A stretch of 64,000 bases of DNA from an uncultured Oscillospiraceae bacterium (GTDB lineage Bacteria > Bacillota > Clostridia > Oscillospirales > Ruminococcaceae), in assembly GCA_900547455.1 (NCBI GenBank), contig URGV01000009.1, forward strand, positions 3,203 through 67,202. Direction: 5' to 3'. Under the pieces are notes generated by a model. That model saw only the letters and a program-made list of their open reading frames with translations. It ran no database searches and was not told where the DNA came from. Numbering within the stretch: the first letter of the stretch is position 1; each line of letters begins with the position of its first letter. Made by a program: the position numbers and the translations under genes. Below, in pieces: positions 44,874 through 52,133 of the stretch.

Positions 44874-44963
44874 ATGAAATCGGAACATTTTCAGAGCTTC
44901 ACTGCTTTTTATCGATTGCATCTATCGCCTTTTGCGGCGGCAATAGATATTCCCAATTTCATC
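44874..44963 (-). ncRNA. Structured RNA domain upstream of the glycine aptamer, class unknown
   Basis: The first 90 nt of the leader fold on themselves: ATGAAATTGGGAA near the 5' end pairs with TTCCGATTTCAT (44885-44874) as a closing stem, and ATCTATTGCC/GGCGATAGAT (44948-44939 with 44929-44920) makes a perfect 10-bp hairpin inside it. The remaining internal strand GATAAAAAGCAGTGAAGCTCTG is purine-rich. It does not look like a second glycine aptamer. Confidence 0.5.
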
Positions 44964-44969
44964 GTTTTT

Positions 44970-44998
44970 ATTATAGCCGATTTCACAATATTTTTCAA
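44970..44998 (-). promoter_or_regulatory. Promoter of the glycine reductase operon
   Basis: TTGAAA (44998-44993), 17-bp spacer, TATAAT (44975-44970). Predicted start near 44963, at the first base of the structured leader. The stretch 44999-45147 up to the aminotransferase gene shows only a weak TTGTCC/GGGACAA hairpin. Confidence 0.8.
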
Positions 44999-45147
44999 GG
45001 GTTTTTCTATTGAGCGAATAGTAAGTTTTCGACCCGTTTTTTTGTGTACTTTGTATATTATTTAACGACCACGCAGACAGTATATCACAAAATTCTTGTC
45101 CCTGTTTGGACAAAAAACACCCCACGTCAGAAAATTAACAGCTCCTG

Positions 45148-46308
45148 TCATGATTTTTGGAGGATTTCACCGATAGCCCTGACCGCCCAGTCCACATCCT
45201 CCGTGGTGTTGGCAAAACCAAAGGCAAACCGCACGGTGCCCTGCGGGTAGGTGCCCAGCGTCTTGTGGGCGTTCGGGGCGCAGTGCATACCGCAGCGGGT
45301 GCTGATGCCGTACTCGCTGTCCAGACGGAAGGAAATTTCCGCGTTGTCCTCACCGATAAAGTCCAGCGAAACCACCGGACCGCGCTTGCTCATATCGCGG
45401 GTGCCAACCAGCCGGATGTTGGGGTTGCCCAGCGCGTCCACTTTCTCGATAAAATCCCTGCACAGCGCCATCTCGTGGGCGTGAATCTTGTCGATGCCGG
45501 TCTTTTCCAGATAGTCCAGCGCCGCGTGCAGTCCGTAGATACCGGGGATGTTCTGGGTGCCCGACTCAAACTTGTCCGGCAAAAAGTCAGGCTGAATCTC
45601 CTGGTCGGAGATGCTACCGGTGCCGCCGGTCACCAGCGGAATCATCTGGCTGGCAACCTCGTCGCTGACCAAGAATCCGCCGATGCCCTGCGGGCCAAGC
45701 AAACTCTTGTGCCCGGTGAAGGCCAGCACGTCGATGTGCTGTTTTTTCATATCAATTGGGAAGGAGCCCGCCGTCTGGGCGGCGTCCACCACAAAGGTAA
45801 GGCCGTGCTTTTGGCAGATCTCCCCCACCTGTTCCAGCGGCATCAGGGTGCCGCAGACGTTGGAGGCATGCAGCATCATAATCGCTTTGGTGTTGGGCTT
45901 AAGTAACGGCTCGATGGCGTTCAGCTGCAGCTCGCCCTGCTGGCTGCAGGGGATGCGGTCAAAGGTGACGCCCTGATCGACCATCTGGTTCAGCGGGCGC
46001 ATCATGGCGTTGTGCTCCAGCGCGGAAACCAGCACATGGTCGCCCGGCCGCAGATAGCCCTTGATGATGTAGTTGAGCGAATAGGTGATGGACGGGGTGA
46101 AGATAACATTTTTAAGTTTGTCAAAGTTAAACAGCCTGCACAGCTTCTCTCGGGTTTCAATGATGACATCCTCAGCGGCATAGGCCTCCTGATAGCCGCC
46201 GCGGTTGACGTTGGTGCCGATGTGTTCGATAAAGTCGCAGACCGCCTGCCCCACCCCGGGAGCCTTTGGGTAGGAGGTGCTTCCGTTATCGAGATAAACC
46301 CTTTTCAT
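45148..46308 (-). CDS. Class V aminotransferase / cysteine desulfurase-like protein of the selenium cluster
   Basis: 386 residues from the ATG at 46308 (MKRVYLDNGSTSYPKAPGV), with AAGGGG upstream; the frame is open 57 bp more. DVLAFTGHKSLLGPQGIGGF holds the PLP-binding Lys, and STRCGMHCAPNAH the conserved Cys of SufS/CsdB-like enzymes. Relatives next to yedE/yedF are thought to mobilise sulfur or selenium for selenophosphate use. Divergent from yedE across 227 bp. Confidence 0.85.
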   Translation of the reverse strand: MKRVYLDNGSTSYPKAPGVGQAVCDFIEHIGTNVNRGGYQEAYAAEDVIIETREKLCRLFNFDKLKNVIFTPSITYSLNYIIKGYLRPGDHVLVSALEHNAMMRPLNQMVDQGVTFDRIPCSQQGELQLNAIEPLLKPNTKAIMMLHASNVCGTLMPLEQVGEICQKHGLTFVVDAAQTAGSFPIDMKKQHIDVLAFTGHKSLLGPQGIGGFLVSDEVASQMIPLVTGGTGSISDQEIQPDFLPDKFESGTQNIPGIYGLHAALDYLEKTGIDKIHAHEMALCRDFIEKVDALGNPNIRLVGTRDMSKRGPVVSLDFIGEDNAEISFRLDSEYGISTRCGMHCAPNAHKTLGTYPQGTVRFAFGFANTTEDVDWAVRAIGEILQKS

Positions 46309-46363
46309 AGCGATTCCCCTTTTTCTCTTCTTTTTCTCTGCCAGCGCATAGATTTCTATCTTC

Positions 46364-46369
46364 ATTATA
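46364..46369 (-). promoter_or_regulatory. Extended -10 for the class V aminotransferase gene
   Basis: TGCTATAAT on the minus strand, about 60 bp before the ATG; the -35 is poor, so an activator or the TG extension may matter. Confidence 0.5.
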
Positions 46370-46489
46370 GCATCTTTCTATTTGGATTCTACCATTATTG
46401 ATAAAATCTATCCATTTTTGCAAATTGATTGGTAAAAACGATTTTCTTTTTATTCCCCTCTGTTGTAAACTAGGTGTGAACAAACAAAA

Positions 46490-46512
46490 TTTGACAGTTT
46501 GCCTCTGTCAAA
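46490..46512 (+). promoter_or_regulatory. Inverted repeat in the yedE 5' region
   Basis: TTTGACAG (46490-46497) and CTGTCAAA (46505-46512) are perfect complements separated by 7 bp, ending 23 bp before the yedE ATG. It could be an operator or an mRNA hairpin near the ribosome binding site. Confidence 0.4.
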
Positions 46513-46535
46513 GAAGAAAGAGAGATGTGTTTTTT

Positions 46536-47621
46536 ATGAAGGACAAAAAGGCTTACGCCGGCATTGTCATCACCGGAGCGGTCATCGGTTTGATCGCTGT
46601 CGCGCTGGTTTTGCTCGGCAACCCGAAAAACATGGGCTTCTGCATCGCCTGCTTCCTGCGCGACATCGCCGGAGCTACCAAGCTGCATACCACCGGTACA
46701 GTACAGTATTTCCGTCCCGAAATCGTCGGCCTTGTCGGCGGCGCGCTGGCTATGGCGCTGATCGGCAAGGAGTTTTCGCCTAAGGGCGGTTCGGCTCCGG
46801 TCACCCGCTTCTTCCTGGGCGCTTTCGTCATGATCGGCGCGCTGGTCTTCCTGGGCTGCCCGCTGCGCATGGTTCTGCGTATCGGCGGCGGCGACCTCAA
46901 CGCCGTTGTCGGCCTGGTCGGATTTGCCTGCGGTATCCTGGGCGGTATCTTCTTCCTTAACAAAGGCTTCTCCCTGAAGCGCACCTATAAGATGACCACC
47001 TCCGAAGCAGTCACCCTGCCGATCGGCCTGGCGCTGCTGTTCGTGCTGGTCCTGCTGGTTCCTTCCCTGTTTGCCGCCAGCGAAGAAGGCCCCGGCTCGA
47101 TGCACGCCCCCATCATCATCGCTCTGATCGCAGGCCTTGTGGTCGGCGCGCTCTGCCAGAAATCCCGCATGTGCATGGTAGCTGGCATCCGCGACCTGGT
47201 TCTCTTTAAGGACTGGAAATTATTGCTCGGATTTGTTACAATTATTGTTGCTGCTCTGATCGGCAACCTGGCCACCGGCAACTTCAACCTCGGTTTCTCC
47301 GGCCAGCCGATCGCGCACTCCGTACATCTTTGGAACTTCATGGGCATGCTGGTTGTCGGTCTCGGCTCGGTCCTGCTGGGCGGCTGCCCGCTCAGACAGC
47401 TCATCCTGACCGGCGAAGGCAACACCGACTCGGCTGTCACCGTGCTGGGCTACATTGTCGGCGCAGCTTTTGCGCACAACTTTGGCCTTGCCGGCGCCGC
47501 TGCCACCGCTGACAGCATCGGCGGTCCTTCCACCGCTGGCAAAGCTGCCGTCATCATCGGCCTGATCGTCATGCTGGTCATCGCCGCTGTCAACACCTTC
47601 AAAGCCAAGAAAAACGCTTAA
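46536..47621 (+). CDS. yedE: YedE family selenium transporter (sulf-transporter fold)
   Basis: 361 residues with about ten hydrophobic segments. Conserved Cys signatures of YeeE/YedE proteins are visible in two halves: MGFCIACFLRD and FLGCPLRMVLRIGGG, then SRMCMVAGIRD and LLGGCPLRQLILTGEGN. The start is ATG 46536; a GTG at 46524 is too near the weak AGAGAG site. With yedF next door it is taken as the selenium-metabolism type, moving a selenium species across the membrane. Confidence 0.88.
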   Translation: MKDKKAYAGIVITGAVIGLIAVALVLLGNPKNMGFCIACFLRDIAGATKLHTTGTVQYFRPEIVGLVGGALAMALIGKEFSPKGGSAPVTRFFLGAFVMIGALVFLGCPLRMVLRIGGGDLNAVVGLVGFACGILGGIFFLNKGFSLKRTYKMTTSEAVTLPIGLALLFVLVLLVPSLFAASEEGPGSMHAPIIIALIAGLVVGALCQKSRMCMVAGIRDLVLFKDWKLLLGFVTIIVAALIGNLATGNFNLGFSGQPIAHSVHLWNFMGMLVVGLGSVLLGGCPLRQLILTGEGNTDSAVTVLGYIVGAAFAHNFGLAGAAATADSIGGPSTAGKAAVIIGLIVMLVIAAVNTFKAKKNA

Positions 47622-47657
47622 TTTCCCATCTTCCAAAGAGCAAAGGAGCTGAAAATC

Positions 47658-47879
47658 ATGGCAGACAAACACACTGTAGACGCGCGCGGACTCTCCTGCC
47701 CGCAGCCGGTCCTGATGACCAAAAAAGCCCTGCAGGCAAATCCTTCTGCAAACGCTTTTGAGATCATCGTCGACAACGGCACCGCCAAGGAAAACGTCAC
47801 CCGCTTTGCGACCAATTCCGGTTTCACCGTAACGGTCACCGAACAGGACGGGGATTTTTATCTGGCGCTAAAAAAATAG
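47658..47879 (+). CDS. yedF: Sulfurtransferase-like selenium metabolism protein YedF (TusA fold)
   Basis: 73 residues: VDARGLSCPQPVLMTKKAL carries the single reactive Cys and CPxP of the TusA/SirA fold, with a Ser-Cys-Pro-Gln-Pro context. It is the short single-domain form. Likely passes sulfur or selenium delivered through YedE. AAGGAG lies upstream; 36 bp after yedE. Confidence 0.9.
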   Translation: MADKHTVDARGLSCPQPVLMTKKALQANPSANAFEIIVDNGTAKENVTRFATNSGFTVTVTEQDGDFYLALKK

Positions 47880-47927
47880 CAGCCGTCGGGGCCGCCGCAC
47901 CGTTTACACAGAGAAAAGGATGGTAAC

Positions 47928-48185
47928 ATGACCTACATCGCGACCTTTTTCACCCACTTTGCGGCGGTGAACTTTTCCCGCCAGCTCAGAGAGGCCGGCC
48001 AGAAACCGATGCTGATGCCCGTTCCGAGAAAGCTGAGTTCCTCCTGCGGAACCTGCGTCAAATTTTTCCTGGACTCGGACATCCAGCAGTTCGTTCACTC
48101 CGGCGTCTTTGACGAGGACGTCGACACCGTCTATCTGGTACAGGACGACAACTATACCCCGGTTTACGAAAACCACATTCGCTAA
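47928..48185 (+). CDS. DUF3343 domain protein of the selenium cluster
   Basis: 85 residues. KPMLMPVPRKLSSSCGTCVKF holds the two Cys (CGTC) that typify DUF3343 proteins, which travel with yedE/yedF in selenium-using bacteria. The paired Cys suggest a redox or chalcogen-binding role; no function is proven. AAAGGATGG precedes the ATG. Confidence 0.85.
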   Translation: MTYIATFFTHFAAVNFSRQLREAGQKPMLMPVPRKLSSSCGTCVKFFLDSDIQQFVHSGVFDEDVDTVYLVQDDNYTPVYENHIR

Positions 48186-48194
48186 AAGCAGTAT

Positions 48195-48235
48195 CTCCCC
48201 TAAAGGATTCTTCCCTTTGGGGGAGATTTTCTTTT
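48195..48235 (+). terminator. Terminator of yedE-yedF-DUF3343
   Basis: CTCCCCtAAAGG pairs with CCTTTgGGGGAG (48195-48225), then TTTTCTTTT. 10 bp after the DUF3343 stop. Confidence 0.9.
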
Positions 48236-48251
48236 CCAGATTTCTCTGCAC

Positions 48252-48286
48252 AAAAAAAGGAGAAAGGGCTCTTTCCCTTCTCCTTT
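48252..48286 (-). terminator. Terminator overlapping the end of the 86-residue minus gene
   Basis: AAAGGAGAAGGG pairs with CCCTTTCTCCTTT with one bulge, followed by TTTTTTT on the minus strand. The stop codon of the gene at 48285-48545 lies inside the stem. Confidence 0.85.
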
Positions 48287-48545
48287 ACCGCTCGCTGACC
48301 CGCGGCTGCGAACCATAAAAAATAAAATCGTCCACATCCCCTTCGGTCAAAAACCACTGACGGCAGCATTCCCGGATCTGTCCCTCCTGCGGGCAAACTC
48401 CCGTCTCCTGCTGCGCCGCGCCTTGCTGGGGATGGGCGCTAAAAAGGTGTTCCATACTCAAACGCTCCTTTGCATCTAAAAAAAGTTCACCCTGCCAGTA
48501 TATGCGCTTTTGCCAAAAATGATGCTGGAAATTTTCTCCAGCCAT
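48285..48545 (-). CDS. Hypothetical protein, 86 residues
   Basis: From the ATG at 48545 with GAGAGGTGG about 5-9 bp upstream. Sequence is soluble and aromatic-rich at the start (MAGENFQHHFWQKRIYWQGELFL), with a Cys pair late (RECCRQWFLTEGDVDDFIFY). No family is recognised. A good ribosome binding site and a terminator exactly at its stop argue that it is a real gene. Confidence 0.6.
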   Translation of the reverse strand: MAGENFQHHFWQKRIYWQGELFLDAKERLSMEHLFSAHPQQGAAQQETGVCPQEGQIRECCRQWFLTEGDVDDFIFYGSQPRVSER

Positions 48546-48568
48546 CTTGTCCACCTCTCCCAACAAAG

Positions 48569-48597
48569 TGGAAAAAATGAAGGCGGCATGCTATAAT
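48569..48597 (+). promoter_or_regulatory. Promoter for the 40-residue membrane protein
   Basis: TGGAAA (48569-48574), 17-bp spacer, TATAAT (48592-48597) with a TGC extension. Confidence 0.55.
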
Positions 48598-48643
48598 AAG
48601 CGCAGAGGGACTGATTTTTTTGAGCAGAAAGGAAAGCATTGTA

Positions 48644-48766
48644 ATGGAGCAAAAAAACAAAGCGGAAAACGGCAAAAAGGAAATTTATCAGACCAAACTT
48701 TTCTGGATCGGCCTTGTCCTCGCCGGCCTCGCGGCCGGATTTCTGGTCGGATTGTTTTTGCTGTAA
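48644..48766 (+). CDS. 40-residue single-span membrane protein
   Basis: ATG at 48644 with AAAGGA 8 bp upstream, read directly: a charged N-terminal half (EQKNKAENGKKEIYQTK) and one transmembrane segment FWIGLVLAGLAAGFLVGLFLL to the end. It has its own promoter. The GxxxG-like AGLAAG pattern suggests helix packing. Function unknown. Confidence 0.55.
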   Translation: MEQKNKAENGKKEIYQTKLFWIGLVLAGLAAGFLVGLFLL

Positions 48767-48802
48767 AATCATCCGGGCCCACTTTGGCCATCCGCCCGCA
48801 AA

Positions 48803-48831
48803 TTGACATTTCCTCCGCCAGCCGTTACAAT
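48803..48831 (+). promoter_or_regulatory. Promoter for the substrate-binding lipoprotein gene
   Basis: TTGACA (48803-48808), 17-bp spacer, TACAAT (48826-48831); about 50 bp before the ATG. Confidence 0.75.
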
Positions 48832-48881
48832 AAAAGTGAAACGATAAAAATCCTCGTCATTTTGGAAAGGAATTTTGTGGG

Positions 48882-49847
48882 ATGAAACGGAGCATCAAAA
48901 AATTTATGCTGACAGCACTGCTGCTGTGTGTGACGGTGCTGCTGGGCTCCTGCTCGTTTTTGGAAGGAGAGCAGCAGCCGCAGGTACAAAATTATTCGGA
49001 GCTGACCCAAACCGAGGTCTTCCCCGTCCGCCTGGAAATCGGGGAGCAGTCTTATCTGATCTCCTCCAGGCCGCACAGCTTTGCCGTCCTTTCCGCCGAC
49101 CTTGCACAGGCGCTGGAGGACATGGGCGTTGCCAGCATGATCACCGCGCTGTGTTCCGACGCCCCCGCGGGCATCTCCTCCTCCGGCACGGTGGGCTGCG
49201 GGACGGTGCTGGATCCTAACATCGAACAGATCATCGCCGCGCGCCCGGACTGGGTGCTGGTCTCTTCCCAGATGCGCCAGAGCAGCCTGGACCAGTTGGA
49301 GGAAGCGGGGCTGCAGGTCATCCAGTTTGAACAGCCGCAGGACATCGACGGCATCGAGCAGCGCTACCGCCAGCTGTACACCCTCTGCTACGGCTCGGAG
49401 GGCACTGCGCGCGCCCAAACCTTCTGGGAAAGCTATCAGCAGGCGTTGGACGCGGCCATCTCCCCCGCAGCGGAATATGTGCGGGTTTCCAGCAAAAAGC
49501 AGGTGATCTACCTGGCGGACCTGCCGCTGACCATGGCCACCGGCGAGACCTTCGAAGGGCAGATGCTCAACCAGATGGGCTTTGTCAACCTCGGAGAACT
49601 CGGTTCCCGCTGGAAATATCCGGAGGTGGAGCTGGACGCTCTGCAGCCGGAGATCATCTTCTACGACAATACCCTCTCTCCCGAGCAGATCATCGAGAGT
49701 GAAACCTATGCGCAGACCCCCGCCGTTCAGTCCGAGCAGCTGTACGCGGTCGATTTTGCCGCCATCCGCCTCAAGGGCCTGCCGATGATCAGCGAGCTTG
49801 CCAAAATGGCGCAGGCGGCTTCCCCGCAGGCTTACAGCGGCTCTTAG
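48882..49847 (+). CDS. Orphan periplasmic-binding-type (FecB/BtuF-like) lipoprotein
   Basis: 321 residues with a lipobox GSCS near residues 22-25. The body follows the helical-backbone metal/siderophore receptor fold: HSFAVLSADLAQALEDMGV, PNIEQIIAARPDWVLVSSQM, LEEAGLQVIQFEQPQDIDGI, and LDALQPEIIFYDN. Such proteins deliver iron-chelate, haem or cobalamin to ABC permeases. No permease or ATPase is adjacent; it is followed after 51 bp by cardiolipin synthase, so the partner must be elsewhere. Confidence 0.85.
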   Translation: MKRSIKKFMLTALLLCVTVLLGSCSFLEGEQQPQVQNYSELTQTEVFPVRLEIGEQSYLISSRPHSFAVLSADLAQALEDMGVASMITALCSDAPAGISSSGTVGCGTVLDPNIEQIIAARPDWVLVSSQMRQSSLDQLEEAGLQVIQFEQPQDIDGIEQRYRQLYTLCYGSEGTARAQTFWESYQQALDAAISPAAEYVRVSSKKQVIYLADLPLTMATGETFEGQMLNQMGFVNLGELGSRWKYPEVELDALQPEIIFYDNTLSPEQIIESETYAQTPAVQSEQLYAVDFAAIRLKGLPMISELAKMAQAASPQAYSGS

Positions 49848-49898
49848 CCAGAGCTGCAAGCGTCCTTAAAACCAGTCTGAAAGGAGTGCTCGGTTTCT

Positions 49899-51494
49899 AT
49901 GCGCGCGCACATCCAGAAAAACCAAATTCCCACCCGCCGTTCCGGCAAAAAGCGGCTGCTCAAAATTTTGACCAGCCGCCTGTTCATTGTGGCGGTACTG
50001 ATTTTGCTGCAGCTGTTCCTCCTGCTCTTTGCCCTGGTGGAGCTGGGCACCCGGCAGTACTGGGTCAGCATCGCCTTTAAGATTTTGAGCTTTTTGATGG
50101 TACTGTGCATCCTGCCCCGGGAGGACAACCCCTCCTACAAAATTTCCTGGATCATCCTGATTATGGCCGTCCCGTTAGTGGGCGGCATCTTTTACCTGAT
50201 GTTCGGCATGAAGCGCAACAGCCGCCACATGGCCCGCCAGATCGAGCGCTACACCCGCACCCTGCTTCACCGCGACCACGGTCAGCAGCTGCTGGCCCCC
50301 AAGGCCGCAAGCGCTCCCCTGAACCGTCTGGAGCAAAACAATCCCATGCTGGGCCGGCAGGCGGGATATATCCAGAACAGCTCCGGCTTTATGCTGTATG
50401 AAAACACCGAGGCGCAGTATTTCCCCAGCGGCGAAACCTTCTATGAACGGCTGCTGGAGGAGCTGCGCGGGGCCAAAAAGTTCATCCTGCTGGAATACTT
50501 CATCGTGCATCCGGGCAAGATGTGGGACTCGATTCTCAAGATTCTCGAGCAAAAGCGCGACCACGGCGTGCAGATCCGCATCATGTACGACGACGTTGGC
50601 TGCGTGACCACCCTACCGGCCCTCTACGCCGACTATCTGCGGCAGAAGGGCTTTCAGGTAGGGGTCTTTAACCCCTTCCACCCGCAGCTCAACGCTGCCA
50701 CCAACTACCGCGATCACCGCAAAATCTGCGTCATCGACGGCAACGTCGGCTTCACCGGCGGCATCAACCTGGCCGACGAATACATCAACGAGAAGGAGAA
50801 GCACGGCCACTGGAAGGACACCGCCGTGCTGCTGCGCGGCGAGGCGGTGCAGGGCCTGACCGAGATGTTTTTGGAGCTGTGGCAGTTCACCTGCCACGAG
50901 ACGCTGGAGCTGCAGGACTTTCTGCCGACCGAGCGGCGCACCTGTTCGGGTTATGTGCAGCCCTACGGCGACAGCCCCCTGGACTCCTGCAACCTGGCCG
51001 AGCACGTCTACATGCAGATTCTCAACCACGCGCGGCGGTACGTCTACATCACCACGCCCTACCTGATTTTGGACAACGAGATGCTCACCGCCATCTGCCT
51101 GGCGGCGCAGAGCGGGGTGGACGTGCGGATCATCACCCCCTATGTGCCGGACAAGTGGTATGTCCACATGGTGACCCGCTCCCACTACAAGCAGCTTTTG
51201 GAGGCGGGGGTACGCATCTTTGAGTACACGCCGGGCTTCATCCACGCCAAGATGTTTGTCTCGGACGACACCACCGCGGTGGTGGGCACCACCAACGTCG
51301 ATTTCCGCAGCTTTTACCTGCACTTCGAGTGCGGGGTCGCCTTTTATCTGTCGCCGGTGGTGGCGCAGGTCAAGGACGACATACTGCGCACCCAGAATAT
51401 CTGCGAGGAAATCACCCTGGAGAAGGTTCATGCGATCAAGGCGCCTGTGCGCATCCTGCGCACCCTCCTGCGCGCCTTCGCCCCCCTCATGTAG
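49899..51494 (+). CDS. cls: Cardiolipin synthase
   Basis: 531 residues. Two N-terminal transmembrane segments (about 28-50 and 57-80 plus a third near 85-105), then two phospholipase D motifs: HRKICVIDGNVGFTGGINLADEY with His near 273, and HAKMFVSDDTTAVVGTTNVDFRSF with His near 449. It condenses two phosphatidylglycerols to cardiolipin at the membrane. Length is normal for the family. GGAG lies about 12 bp upstream of the ATG. Confidence 0.95.
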   Translation: MRAHIQKNQIPTRRSGKKRLLKILTSRLFIVAVLILLQLFLLLFALVELGTRQYWVSIAFKILSFLMVLCILPREDNPSYKISWIILIMAVPLVGGIFYLMFGMKRNSRHMARQIERYTRTLLHRDHGQQLLAPKAASAPLNRLEQNNPMLGRQAGYIQNSSGFMLYENTEAQYFPSGETFYERLLEELRGAKKFILLEYFIVHPGKMWDSILKILEQKRDHGVQIRIMYDDVGCVTTLPALYADYLRQKGFQVGVFNPFHPQLNAATNYRDHRKICVIDGNVGFTGGINLADEYINEKEKHGHWKDTAVLLRGEAVQGLTEMFLELWQFTCHETLELQDFLPTERRTCSGYVQPYGDSPLDSCNLAEHVYMQILNHARRYVYITTPYLILDNEMLTAICLAAQSGVDVRIITPYVPDKWYVHMVTRSHYKQLLEAGVRIFEYTPGFIHAKMFVSDDTTAVVGTTNVDFRSFYLHFECGVAFYLSPVVAQVKDDILRTQNICEEITLEKVHAIKAPVRILRTLLRAFAPLM

Positions 51495-51557
51495 CAGGCT
51501 GAGCCTGCACCCAATTCGCGTCGATGGTTTGCGGGAGATTTTGGCTTTCGGCCCGCG
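51495..51557 (+). repeat. 63-nt dispersed repeat R1 (AGGCTGAGCCT ... CGGCCCGCG)
   Basis: Begins one base after the cls stop with the palindrome AGGCTGAGCCT, continues with ACCCAATTCGCG, and ends CGGCCCGCG. Two inverted relatives lie at 55580-55643 and 55680-55744 with the same ends and length. Confidence 0.65.
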
Positions 51558-51667
51558 GGCCGGGGCTTGTGGAAAATTTTTTTCGCTGAAGCTCAGGCCC
51601 ATTTCCCGCTTGTTCGACTGCTATCAAACAAAATTTCTCTCCCACTATAAAACTTCTCATAACTACT

Positions 51668-51720
51668 GCATGACAAATCGAGACTTCTACCGAAGTCTCG
51701 ATTTTTTTATAATAAAGACA
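51668..51720 (+). repeat. Near-duplicate 53-bp block, copy 1
   Basis: Shares 16 of the first 20 and 14 of the last 15 bases with 51908-51960, in register at exactly 240 bp. The conserved ends are GAGACTTC and TTAyAATAAAGACAA, with a -10-like TATAAT at 51708. The middle differs. Confidence 0.55.
51679..51708 (+). terminator. Terminator after cls
   Basis: TCGAGACTTC (51679-51688) pairs with GAAGTCTCGA (51692-51701), followed by seven Ts. It is built into the near-duplicate block copy 1. Confidence 0.85.
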
Positions 51721-51772
51721 ATCCAAGCGATATTGAAAACGCCGATTCCAACCCACCAAAGGAGGATTCCCG

Positions 51773-51820
51773 ATGAAAAAATGGATTGCTTTATTGGTCA
51801 GTTTGATGATGACCGTTTGA
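51773..51820 (+). pseudogene. Truncated signal-peptide ORF
   Basis: AAAGGAGG then ATG at 51773, encoding MKKWIALLVSLMMTV and a TGA. It looks like the first half of a signal peptide whose gene has been lost. Following bases in the same frame (CCRSRSGC...) do not resemble a protein. The rest of the 639-bp gap 51495-52133 holds the repeats listed and no other gene. Confidence 0.45.
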
Positions 51821-51907
51821 TGCTGCCGGTCTCGCTCGGGATGTACGCCCACACCTTCCGCCGGCTGCCGCAGCCGGACAAACAGCTATAACCTTTCGGT
51901 TTTTGCT

Positions 51908-51960
51908 GCGTAACAAACGGAGACTTCACGCCCCGGCGCTTCTGGGTTACAATAAAGACA
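51908..51960 (+). repeat. Near-duplicate 53-bp block, copy 2
   Basis: Counterpart of 51668-51720, with TACAAT at 51948-51953 as a -10-like element, about 180 bp upstream of the aldo/keto reductase start. May serve as its promoter; the -35 is weak (TTCACG). Confidence 0.5.
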
Positions 51961-52133
51961 ACAGCAGACCGGCGCCAAAGCAGCCGCGCCAACAAATATC
52001 CTGGCTTTCACATCCCGGCGCGCGCTTTGCCCGTCCCTGCCAACTTTTTTACAGATCAAATAACCACAGCCTATAGCACTGTGGCCGCGCTTTGCACAGG
52101 CGGCCATCGATTACAATTTGGGAGGATGAAATC

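Noticed and set aside
44874..44963. A second glycine aptamer forming a tandem riboswitch
   Set aside because: None of the conserved aptamer segments is present in this domain.
51818..51820. UGA at the end of the 15-codon ORF read as selenocysteine
   Set aside because: Downstream residues show no protein-like pattern or family; a truncated signal peptide is simpler.
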